This document shows, in pieces, positions 36,340 through 47,196 of a DNA stretch of 64,000 nt. Made by a program: the position numbers and the translations under genes. The stretch lies in the NCBI GenBank assembly GCA_949317995.1, contig OX439045.1:43729693-43793692 (forward strand). The letters run 5' to 3'. Every line of letters begins with the position of its first letter. Positions within the stretch are counted from its first letter, which is position 1. The stretch is from Acholoe squamosa (lineage: Eukaryota > Annelida > Polychaeta > Phyllodocida > Polynoidae). The notes below the pieces were generated by a model that had not been told where the DNA came from, made no database searches, and saw only the letters and a program-made list of their open reading frames with translations.

Positions 36340-36585
36340 AACCAGAAGGGGGCTCAACTAAACCCATCTATAAGTAGTTTCAATAATATCCACTAGGTGT
36401 CAGGCATAAAGGCGTCACTAAGTTTTTTTAACCACAGGGGGGCTTCACTAAACCCAGCTATGAGGAGTTCCAATAATATCCACTAGGTGTCAGGCGTAAG
36501 GGCACCACTAGATTTTTTTTAACCACAGGGGGGCTCCACTAAACCCAGCTATAAACAGTTCCAATAATATCAACTAGTTGTTGCC
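36340..36585. repeat. About 91-bp tandem repeat, 2.7 copies
   Basis: Units begin 'AACCACAGGGGGGCT' or 'AACCAGAAGGGGGCT' at about 36,340, 36,430 and 36,522, continue 'ACTAAACCCAGCTAT' and 'CAATAATATCCACTAG', and end in a T run. The third unit is incomplete. Confidence 0.8.
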
Positions 36586-36742
36586 ATGAGTTGTAGGTGC
36601 AAAAATATGGTGCAACCACACCCCATGGCGACTATAGAAATAAACAAGCTACAGCAGGCTGCTACAGCAGCAGGCAGTGTTTACCTTGGGCAAAACTCGG
36701 TTTCATTTTGTGTATGATAAACTAGGCTAAAGTAGGTAGGTA

Positions 36743-37014
36743 CCGTAATACCTCGCGTATAAGGCCCTCTGGTGCGCCTTAAAGAAGCAGCATATTTTAG
36801 GGAAAGTTTTTCACAAAAATATTACCAATATTCCTATGAACATACACAGTGTCAGGAAAGGATAGGGGAAGCCATGAGATGGCCATAGATCTTTGAAATT
36901 CGAAAATCCATTGATTAGAACAGAAGTTATGATATCTTATTTTTTTTCTCTAACATCTACAAAGTCTGGGTGCACCTTATACGCGAGGTGCGCCTTATAT
37001 GCGAGGTATTACAG
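36743..37014. mobile_element. 272-bp pogo/Tc1-like MITE nested in the Polinton-like element
   Basis: Ends are CCGTAATACCTCGCGTATAA and, on the other strand, CTGTAATACCTCGCATATAA, giving TIRs of about 23 bp with two mismatches. Both sides are flanked by TA, the target duplication of Tc1/mariner/pogo elements. A subterminal second copy of the TIR core ('CCTTATACGCGAGG') adjoins the right end. No transposase is inside; it is non-autonomous. Confidence 0.75.
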
Positions 37015-37175
37015 TAGGTAAAATAGGGTAGGGTAAGGTAGGGTAGGCTATGGGGTGGGAGGCACCCCTTAAGTAATTTATGGGGGGGAGGCCACACATG
37101 TGCGTGTATAACATGCGCACATCCTTTATAAACATACCTACCCTACCCTACCTACCTATTTACCTACCTACCCAC
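37015..37175. repeat. Low-complexity TAGGG/CCCTA segment
   Basis: 'TAGGGTAGGGTAAGGTAGGG' on the left and 'CTACCCTACCTACCTA' on the right make a simple, imperfect inverted pair about 100 bp apart. Not a regular telomere hexamer array. Confidence 0.6.
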
Positions 37176-37374
37176 CACCCCTGTTTGTTAAAATAAATGC
37201 TCCCTACCATTTGCTTATACTACAGACTTGGGCAAGACTAGGTTTGTTTTTGTTTACATTTTCTGCTGTGACTGACCCGTAGTCGGTTTTGTTTTTGTTT
37301 ATGTTTTTTGTTGTGATCACAAGATCATCACATGATGATGTCATAACATAAATTTGCATAAATTATCTCTCAGC

Positions 37375-37518
37375 CAATCAGAGCTGAAGAAAGTAGGTCA
37401 CATGCCCATATATGGTCACTTCTGATCTCAAAACTAGGTCACTTCCGGTTTGTAAGTAGGTCAAATCGATTTCAGTAGCTGTTCCTATGCGCTGAGTTTG
37501 CCCCTCTATACTACCTCT
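37375..37518 (-). repeat. Right TIR of the Polinton-like element
   Basis: Inverted counterpart of the left TIR; ends ...TACTACCTCT at 37,518. Confidence 0.85.
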
Positions 37519-40500
37519 GAGGTTTAACTTGTCCACCGGGCACTCCATCAGTGAGAGGTCAGCGACAGAGGAGGTGCTCCTACCTGTTTGGCATGCATCC
37601 CGAGTACTATGAAGGTGTTACGGGAGGTGAGGGGAGAGTGTCCGGCTGATAACGCACGTAATTTGATTCAGCCGCGTTTTAACGTTTTACAACTGTTCCA
37701 CAGGGTCTCCTCAATTCCGCCCGAAATGTAATCACGCCTGCCCAGTTCCTAAATATCACAATGATCTGGGATGATTAGTTTCCAAAATTTATTTAGGTAT
37801 TCAGTCCAGAGTTCTGTTCCTAAAGAAAGTGTAACTCATTGCATGGCTCAGCGAGTAGGGGCATTTTTATGCAGGGTGTCTGTTGTCGCTGGCCGCGGTG
37901 GGACATCCATAGACATCGCTGATCGACCCACGCAGAGTCACTGAAAGTAGTATATGGAAATGGGACAAACGTGCAGGCGACTCTCCCTTAAACTGCCCGC
38001 ATGTGATGGATGCATGATCACACCCTCGGCAGGCCTATAAACCCCTCGTGTTAGATGATCATACATTAGATATACCCACCTAGCGTCTATTCCTGAATAT
38101 CTGATGGCTTCATCATACTTATTATTGAAGTATGCCGAGACTTATATATCGTGAACATATATAATTCAGACGACTGCAGTGTCATTAATTGGAGATGAAA
38201 TGAGTACGCACTATTTCAAGGGATGTATACCTTGCTTATTAAGATATGTTGCATCATATGACTCAGGTCGTGCCATCTGCACCTAGCTTGGGTATTAATG
38301 CACAGACTAATACAAAAAGAAATTATATAAATTATTATAAACGTACATTGGACTTTATGCCATGGCTAATATCGACGACACTATAGATTAGTACTACTTA
38401 CGCTATATTCAATGGGGGGGGGGGATGGAATACAATCCTCGCATATTCAGCGGCGCCATTTTGAAATTTATACAGAGCTTATTAGTTTCATATTTTGGTA
38501 TGGTTATTTGAAGTTTTACGGGGGAAAAAATGATTGAACTAGTTAAATAATATTATGTTATGACTTATTTAAGGTATATCTAAGAAATTGAGCTGTTAAA
38601 AAAGAAAATATTGCCCTGCGCAAGGACTATTTAATTTGAAACTAAAAAACAGAGGCTAGCTCCATATCACATGACCTACTTCGTCGAGCAAGGTGTCATG
38701 CCGGATCAAAACAAACCGAGACGACTAGACGCATTGAAAATAAGAAAATATGGTTGTGTTTCTTTATTTTAAAGCAAATTCACCCCGTAGGGCCGTATAA
38801 AGGCTTTGTTAAATACGGGCAGCCCCACCTTGGTGAATACACTGTAAAATTATTCACGGGAGTGGACATTTGCTTATGTATTCAATATCTCCAAACCACA
38901 TGGGATTTATTACATTTTCACTATGTAGAGTTCATTTCAAGCCACCAGTGGATCATCTGTACCTAAATATAGCGCACGAGAGATCCCTTATCCAGGTGGA
39001 GGTGTCCTTACTAATTTGAGTGTGTAGACTAGAGGCAGACCAAACACCCCAGCCCGCTGTAGTCCTCCCCTCCTTCTTACCCAAATAAACTCCTGTGTTT
39101 CGCACGCTACCCTTGGCACATCCCAAAGTCAATATGACATCGGCAAAGCAGGTCACGGAAAGATTCAGTGGGGCTAAAGTTTACTCCGCAAGGGATGTGC
39201 CTTCAGGATATGGAATTAGAACTACGTCATTAATCAATGTTAGGACAAGGAGAAGTACTGATGGAGAGGGACTCATACCTTAAGGGTCTGTCCTCGAGTT
39301 AGTGCCTTGATTTCTTTTGATGACATTCTTCCTTATATGGCATAAAGAGGGGTCACATGGTGTGTGTTGAGATGTTCTACATATAGAATTGCTCATTTTC
39401 GATTCTGGAAAATTAACTGCCAGAATCACGTTCACTCGCATAAGCCGTAACGATTTCCACAACATAATCTGATGCTGTGGTAATTTGTTATTACCATCCC
39501 TGTAATTAGTAACTAAATATCCTAATTTGATCTCTACGGAGACGAGATGAGCAATTTAGAGTCATTTGAGAATATTTCCATATCTGTAATTAAGCCATGG
39601 TCCATGATTGTTCTGAGCATTTTTGTAATGGCAGTTTCCATTATGAACAGACCAACATGCCATTGCCAGATATGAATGATATCATGGTAAAAATGCATCG
39701 GATGGGCCTACAGTACACTTGCAGTGTGATATTGACCAGAGCGGCTAAGTCTGTGTCTGATTGCGTGTAGAAGCAATACGGTTCTGAAAATAGGGACTTT
39801 TCTTACCTAACCTTTAGATATAATTATGGATACACAATGTAGCTTTTTAAGTAAAGTGGGATTCGTGGAATTCAATAATTTTTGCGCTTACAATTGCGAT
39901 AATCCATTCGCTCGAGGACTATGGCGTCAATCACGAGTGGCGAGGGGGGGGGGGTAAAGGGAGGGAGGAATGGTTAAAAACTGAATTGTGGACAAATATA
40001 AAATTCCTCATCTGGTTGTCTCATTCGGTTATTGAACAGAAGGTATTTAAGCCTGTTAGGGCCAGGGCTTCATGTGGACACATTATGCTGACACTACCTT
40101 GGTATATGTATATACTATTTTGCTAGTTGAAGGATGCAGCACTGCAGCACCGACAGTCTACTCAGCAGTTCTGGCTGCACTGATACATTATGATGATTAT
40201 GAATATAAGTGATCTGACATTTGACTCAATTTTGAGGCATTAAGATGTCCTTTCAGGGTTAGGACGGCTGCTCATTACTTGACCTGAGATGTGACAATAA
40301 TCATCTCATCTGTTGAGTCCCCCCACCCGTACACGTCACTACCTAATCGTTACCTGAGTCCCACCTGAGTTGTTACCTGTCTGGACACCTGAGTAACACG
40401 GTCTAGCACACCTGAGGTTGCTCAGGTATCTTGCCGTCAATATCTCTAGCATCAGCATTTATGTTCCTGTGACGGTATTTCGAGTAATCATGCAGAAATG

Positions 40501-43500
40501 TTACTTATCATATGACGCTAGAGGTCGGTGTGGTTGGAGTTCCAAATATATATATCTAAAATACTGGTAAATGATTTATATAGAAGTAGTTTTTACCTTC
40601 ATTTGGTATTACTTTGCTATACTACATATGTTGTATACAAAGGTAATCTATGTTATGGAAATACACGAGGAAGGCAGAGGCTACATGTATTTGGGATACT
40701 CTAAATCAGTCAAAATCTTGTCAATGAATCACTGTCCTTATTAGTAGATAGTATTTTACCATAAATGTGCAATTAGATTAAATATCATAGCACAGCGAAT
40801 CGGAAGCTTGTGTGAGGTAGCCATCTGATTCATATCAATGGGATGAATCATCACAAAATGTCAGGTTTTATTCTGGTGTTTTTGTCGTCAATGACCAACA
40901 ACTAATGTTAAGCGTGTCCATGCACCACCTGATTGGTGTTGTACGTGAGATGATCTCCTCCCCAACTCCTGCTGTTCTTTAAGTAATTAACCCTCTAAGG
41001 ACAACATGATTGTAATAGAACGCTGGTGAGTAACTCACAATGAACAGCTCACAGATACTACATAGGTGAACCTTCTGTCGAAACATAGTCTCAACCCACA
41101 AGGACGGCGCTTTACATGAATGAAGGACGTGCCAGGGCTGCAGTGGTTCATCATGATGACAAATGGGTATGGTGCATATAAAGGGTTTAGATCAGAATGT
41201 TGAATAACTTACAGACAGGGTGGGCAAAGGCATGTGTGCCTCCTCGCTAGGACAAGGCAGCTTTCAACATTAATTACGCTAGTTCTTAATGAGGAACCCT
41301 TTGTTTCTAAGGGCACCAGCCTCTTGTGGCCTTTACTTTAACCGGAAGTGACGCAAATCGTGAGGGTTGCAAGGAATTAATTGACTGCTGTTTTTGGCTT
41401 AATGTCACGTTCTCTCCTCTGTGGTCTTAAACCAAAGGGATATTCCATATATGTTCCTCGGGCATTTTATCTATATAGATATTGTTTTTGCATCTCTATA
41501 TCTATACTGTCTGAGTAGGGGATATATTTGTGCTTATTGGGTAGTGGCATGGTGCCAGTGAACGACTTTGAGGAGACAAACAAATAAGCCAGTTGATAGA
41601 CTTATTATGCTAACACAATAATCTTCATGTATATAAACCAATTTATATTATACACCATAGGATTTATTCGAATGAAGATATCTATAAATAGCGACGACAC
41701 TGATTTCATTTTCACCTTGAAGATGTATTTCACCAATGGGATTCGCAACTCTTACATTTAACCAGTTTACTCTAAAACTGTTCGATGCCAGTCGACTAAC
41801 ATCGTGAAGACTAATCTGATCGCTGGTTCTCTAGATACATCTATTTTCAACGTCATAATCCACGGAACAAAAAGTAGGGGTGTTTACCTCACTACCCCAT
41901 GTTTCATGGCGTTACAGGAGGTCCGATTATAGCAAGAAAGTGCTATAAAGATTTTCACCCAAGGCGGTAGTAATACCGCACATAGCTTTTTTGATATGGG
42001 GAATAGGGAAGGTAGCAAAACATCCATATTTTATTGTGTGAACGAAGACAGCATTCTCTTCTTCTGATTCCCTATTAATATTAAAATGTGTCATATTCCA
42101 TAGATGTGTAGCCATTCCTTATTTTGTGATTGAAGATTATGAGAAAAAAAAACACTTATGAGAAAATATATATGCAATCATGCCATAATGTATCATGTCT
42201 TATTAAAGGTAAAAACACAAATAATAGCATTGCTATGATAGACGAACAAAATAATAGGGTAATAACATTTGGAAGTCCTCCACGTCCGGTCTATTATCTT
42301 ATCTATTATAAACCCTAGGTATACATATACGATAGCATTAGCTATCACACATCCAGACAAACAATTGCCCATGTATACTAATCCCATAACAGTACCCCCC
42401 CCCACCTTCATTTCCAAATGTTATTTGGTCCCCAGCAGCAGATTGCCTCATTCCTTCACCTCTCCAGAGAATGGAGCGTCATCACCATTCACCAATAATT
42501 ATTATGTTAATGGTCATGGTATATACCCTGCTTGGTGAGGGACTCATGTCCCCCCGGTAACAGCCAGGTGAGGTGACAATAAAGACATGGTGTTTAACTC
42601 GTGAATAGCTCAGGAGCAGCTGGGCCTAGATAACCTGGGGAATTTCCATGAGGGCGAGGGCCCAAACTGCTCTATATGGTGTCACTATATTTGCACTGAG
42701 TTCTGATTGGCCGGCGATGACGGCAGGTAGACATGTTCTCTACTGAGCAATGGTGTGATGATAGAGGGTGTGTATGTGTATTTGTGTGTGTTTGTGTCTG
42801 TGTGCGTTGGGGGGGGGTGAGCAAAATCCCCCCTTGGAGACAGCCCTATTCCTCCTTCACCACCTCCTAAAGCTTTTATCTTTAGGGAGCAGCTCTGAGG
42901 TACTCGCCTAATGTAGTTAGATTACCTTGGTTACCAACCTACAGGCTTCTCCATCTGCCAAGTTAAATGTCAACTAGTGGAGGAGGGGAGACAGTAGAGA
43001 GGTGGGGGGGGGGTATTCAAAGTGGCCCACACTGACCGCTGTGCAATGTAGGGATAGGGCAGTATTGGCACGCAAAAGCACAGATTTTCTTGTTTGTGCC
43101 CACTGCAAATGCCACATGTCGTGAAGTCTGGGCTGTGGCGTTGTAATCAGTTCTTTCAATTAGACACTAAAGCTCTTCCGCCGGGGATTTTCATTTTATT
43201 GCTTGGTCATCAATGCACAGAAGGCATTATAGTCTGCACGAACGGACATTTGCTGACATTTAAGTGATATCATCAATGAATAAAAATCTATTCAGACAGT
43301 AATTGATGCAGCGGTGAAATTACCCTTGTAGCCATGATCGCTGTGTGGGATCCCTATCTAGATATTCATCTTAATCAGTGTTAATTAGGGGATTTTCTAT
43401 GTTTTGTTTCAGTGGGAGACTATCAACACCTACAGGAATTGCGAGATACAAGTGCCTTATATGGTGCATTATGGTCTAGTCCCTCTCCCATGTCCCTGCT

Positions 43501-43583
43501 CACTTCTTCTCCTGTATAGACTATAGTGTACTACAGCCTATGTGGCACACTATACTAGAGAATAGATAGGATGTTTCAAATGG

Positions 43584-43585
<2 letters not shown>
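37519..43585. other. Anonymous intergenic stretch
   Basis: No gene could be supported over these 6 kb. Poly-G tracts occur at 38,414-38,423 and 39,943-39,954. Open frames are short and without motifs. One GAGCAGCTC palindrome lies at 42,887 and one ETS-like AACCGGAAGTGACG site at 41,340. Confidence 0.35.
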
Positions 43586-43647
<62 letters not shown>

Positions 43648-43658
43648 AGAGAGAGAGC
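43586..43658. repeat. (GA)n microsatellite, interrupted
   Basis: GA dinucleotides interrupted once by AAAGG. Confidence 0.95.
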
Positions 43659-43659
43659 A

Positions 43660-44125
43660 AGTACCATACTCTGGTTCCTCTATATGAGCACTAAGATCTT
43701 ACTAAACATGTCTAAATCGAGTCCAAAGTCAAGATGAAGACATTTCTTCCTAAAGTCCAAAGCCATAACTAACTTAGAATATAAATTTGTCAGATGACTT
43801 ATTGGCTCATTATTGTTCCGAGCATTGAATACCCACTCTTGTAGTACCCCTGTTCCCTCTAAGGGGTGTTTTATTTACAGATGGTGCGTGTTTCATTGAT
43901 TAGAAATCAGACAGATCACAGTACCACAAGTAACCAAAACAATAGTGAAGGTAACAATACTGATGATGGTCCTTCTGTGTGGAGAAAAGATGGCTATTGA
44001 GATTGCCAAAATATGAGACAATATGAAACAATGGATACTCGTTATTGATATTGTAGCACAGAACCCAACGGAGCATAAAGGTTATATCCCTCCAGAAAGC
44101 CCACTTGTTGTCATATAAATAAGTC
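43660..44125. other. Anonymous stretch
   Basis: Nothing recognisable apart from AT-rich unique DNA leading to the solitary SINE copy. Confidence 0.3.
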
Positions 44126-44137
44126 TTTTGAAGATAG

Positions 44138-44319
44138 GAGTGAGTGAGTAATAGATGTTTAACGCCATTTCGACAGCTAAGGTCATATTCATGGCAAGAA
44201 CTACATTACACAATTTCACAGAGAAATGTGTCAGTGCCTGTGCACATGTGCACCACACACATCCTGAGGGGAAAGGAAAAAGGAGAAACAGACCCTTTTA
44301 AGTGGGCTAGGGAAGCCTG
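44138..44319 (+). mobile_element. Solitary SINE-like element with 12-bp target duplication
   Basis: This 182-bp copy of the element found in the 9.6-12 kb array is flanked by TTTTGAAGATAG at 44,126-44,137 and 44,320-44,331. It differs from the array copies at roughly ten bases plus two small indels, including one GAGT unit fewer at the start. The independent target duplication proves that the element moves by itself and fixes its ends. Confidence 0.9.
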
Positions 44320-44510
44320 TTTTGAAGATAGCACCTGTTACCATGTAAACTGGCTGAAACACCAATGAAAACATAATGAGGATATCATGTACACTGTAAT
44401 ACCTTGAAAGTGTTAATAAATGTGTTTTGTAAGTGAACTCCCAACTGACTCGGACATACCTTCTCTGCCTTTTCTATGATGACCACTGGCGTTTATTTAA
44501 CTAATGTACA

Positions 44511-44541
44511 TATAAATAAATAAATAAATAAATAAATATAT

Positions 44542-44620
<79 letters not shown>
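44511..44620. repeat. (TAAA)n plus (TA)n microsatellite
   Basis: TAAA units run into a long TA tract interrupted once by AAA. Confidence 0.95.
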
Positions 44621-44623
<3 letters not shown>

Positions 44624-46100
44624 GTTGGTAAACACCCAAAAGGTCAATTTTATTGTAAGGTGGAAACGGCACTCAAGTGTAGTGTAGTATTTCAGAGGGA
44701 CTATACCTCACTCATCGTTCATTCATCATAGCAGTTCTGAGAGGCCCCTCCCTCATGATCTTCCCCAACAGGGCCTCTTCAGCGTTCCAGTCACCTGGAG
44801 AAGCCATTGAACGAGGCATTATGTCCCAGGTATGGAGCAGCAACCGCATCCACCAGGGCCCTAACAACATTGCCTTATAGGGTCCTACTACAACAGGGGC
44901 TTGGCCCTTTCACATGATTCAAATGATAATCACCTTAGCGTACATGAATTATCGCCCAAAATAGTAACATTGACGAGATGGAAAACTCCAGCCAGGGTAA
45001 CGTAGTGGAAAATCCACTGGAGTGGGACAATGTGGGGCGTGTCGGGCAGATGAATTAACTCAGTCCATTCTAGAGGCGCGTCTGAGCGGAAGTGACTTCC
45101 CTACAAGGTGCGGTGACTGAGGGCCCTGCCCCTTTAGGAAGGTGTGTCCATATAAGGACAATGTAAATACACCTGGAGACATAGCATTACACCTGCTTCT
45201 TTCAGCTGTAGCAGAGGGCCTTACACCCGCCGGAAGCAACATTGCCATACCTGCACATGCTGTATATACCTGAGTGTCCCTTTTTGTGTTCTTCCTTTAG
45301 TCACCTGGCTCCACCGGAAGCTAGTGATGTAATGTATATGTCTATGTATGTCTGAGTTTGTATGTGTGAGGGGTAGGGTGGGGGGGGGGTTATCCCTGCA
45401 GGTAATTCAGGCTGTGTAGGATCACTTTCACGGCGGTTGCATCTGAATGGATTGTATTTGTATTGGTATACTAATGCGCCTCTCTGGTTTACTGAACAAT
45501 CCTCCTGGTTGGAATTAAGAGAAGAAATAAAAAGAAAAGACAATTTCACAAATAAAGACACCTGAGTTACTCACTTGAAAGATACATGGGGATCAATTGG
45601 TGTGCCCATACTGCATCACTTCAGTACATCTACCCTAGTTTCAATGCAATTACACCCAAGCAGTCTACCCAGTATGTCTAGACAAAGCTTCTTTCAAATA
45701 CAGCCCCTTTAATTCAAAGTTACATAGAAGAAAGTTCACTCAGTGCAAAGGCATCATTTTCTGTTATCACTCTACCGTAAAAGTCCACTATCAATTGTGA
45801 AAAAAGATGTGATTCACATTCACCATATCAATAAACTATTTACTGTTAAAGTTAATGACAGAGCTAGATAGAGATAGTAGACTAATGGAATCGGAATTGT
45901 TTTGATATCAAGATACAAATATGACTGATGACAAAAAGAATTGGAACAGTATGTGTGCATAACCGTGGAAGGAGTCATGTTCTGCTTCTTTGTCTAACTC
46001 TAGGTGTTGGTAAACAAGATGATGACTGCTTCCGTCGCAAACATAGGGAAGAACAACTAAAGGTCATTCCGAGCATAGCTTGGGTAACTCCCGGTGCAAA
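44621..46100. other. Gene-proximal upstream stretch
   Basis: No exon is supported. ACCGGAAG-type ETS-like words occur at 45,313 and 46,139. Composition becomes richer in GC and lacks repeats toward the promoter. Confidence 0.35.
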
Positions 46101-46117
46101 TAACCATCTCCCGTCAC

Positions 46118-46663
46118 GAGCAGCTCATCCTGTCTATCACCGGAAGTTCCTAGCACCGTGACCCAAAGACCAGATACCAGCATCAAACAATGCTCACTTA
46201 AGTTTGTACGTGTGCGCCATCAGGAGTTGGGCGGAAGGAGGGGGACGTGAATCAGTTGCTAACTAGCTAGGTGAGCTGCTCATCAACAGGGAGGGACTGC
46301 TGAGTATTAACATAACAAACTGCCGCTGGGACGGAGTTGTGGAAAAATAGCAGATGGCCCATGATTGGGGAGTGAATCATAAGGTGCTCGGAGCAACTCG
46401 CCGTTCATGGCCGGGGGAGCGGAGGCGCTCATTACCTGTGAGTCGCTCTCTGATTGGTCCGTCGTTACCTCATCCGGTGAGTCTGTACCTTTCCTAGACG
46501 TCTGACTATGTTTGCGTAGGACGAGAAGACTATGATGAGTGGCTCTGCAGATGGCATTAGTATTCGCCACGCCCCTTGAGTCAGGTATCACTGGGGAGTG
46601 AATACATTAGTTGTACGCGGGGGCTGGCTGTATAAAAGACCGAGCTGCTCGACTCTCCCAGTC
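46118..46663 (+). promoter_or_regulatory. Promoter of the lectin-CUB-sushi gene
   Basis: A canonical TATA box, TATAAAAG, lies at 46,631-46,638. An initiator-like TCAGATC at 46,662 puts the likely start at A46,664, 33 bases after the TATA start. Inverted CCAAT words (GATTGG) lie at about 46,361 and 46,453. Three GAGC[A/T]GCTC palindromes (46,118, 46,273 and 46,642) fall here, the last between TATA and the start site. ACCGGAAGTT at 46,139 is an ETS-like site. The start site is inferred, not observed. Confidence 0.7.
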
Positions 46664-47075
46664 AGATCACCACTGTGAGCGGAGTGTGTACCACAAGAGC
46701 CTCTAGAGCCCAACACAGCCACCACAGCTACTACTACTACCACCACTTCGCCGCATCTTTGCACATCAGCTGTAGTTAACAGCCAAACCCAGGACTTCGA
46801 CCAACAATCGTTTACACGGTTTTACAATCATCGTCCTACAGAATCCTCACCGATTCTCACCTGCGACAACTACACAAGCTTTCCACAAAAAGTTCCGTGT
46901 AGTTTCCCTCATCAAGACAACAGGAGACCCGCCAAAGGACTCTGTTGTTAATCTCGGTTTTAGCGCCAGATTGCGTCTAACCCGAGCTCATCCAAACCCA
47001 GACTACACGTGGTAATACGTGTCAAAGTACAGCAACATTTCTACAAGTCGTTGTCGAGCAAGACAGTGAGCAGAA
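46664..47075 (+). other. 5' untranslated region of the lectin-CUB-sushi gene
   Basis: From the inferred start to the ATG there is no upstream ATG in about 412 bases, which supports both the start site and the chosen initiator. The leader is rich in AC and CCACC words and could contain a further intron that I cannot exclude. Confidence 0.55.
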
Positions 47076-47196
47076 ATGGAGCAGATCAGCCTCATCCAGT
47101 TCTTCGTCATCCTGATGGTCGGAGGAGCATGTGCTCTCATCCCCATCACCCGAAACAAGCAGTCGGAGACGACGACCGAAATCGCCAAGCCCGGTG
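47076..47196 (+). CDS. Exon 1: signal peptide
   Basis: Encodes MEQISLIQFFVILMVGGACA, a hydrophobic core with an AxA-like cleavage site (ACA), then a short Thr-rich linker. The donor is GTGAGT; the exon ends after the first base of codon 41 (phase 1). Confidence 0.85.

Larger units (their letters stand above)
31925..37518. mobile_element. Polinton-like element fossil, TIRs of about 143 bp
   Basis: Bases 31,925-32,067 and 37,375-37,518 form terminal inverted repeats at roughly 90 percent identity. The outer ends read AGAGTAGTATA and, on the other strand, AGAGGTAGTATA. An AG start is usual for Polinton/Maverick TIRs, and a fragment of protein-primed DNA polymerase B lies inside on the minus strand, so family assignment is reasonable. 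At 5.6 kb it is far shorter than whole Polintons (15-20 kb); capsid, integrase, protease and ATPase genes are not visible. The interior is mostly repeats plus a nested MITE. I see no matching 6-bp target duplication (CCACCA against GAGGTT). It is a broken, reduced copy; about one tenth TIR divergence suggests it is not very recent. Confidence 0.7.

Noticed and set aside
37015-37175. Telomere-like TAGGG/CCCTA stretch
   Set aside because: Irregular TAGG/TAGGG spacing without TTAGGG units; better called simple sequence.
31919-37524. A 6-bp target duplication around the Polinton-like element
   Set aside because: The flanks CCACCA and GAGGTT do not match, so I claim no target duplication.
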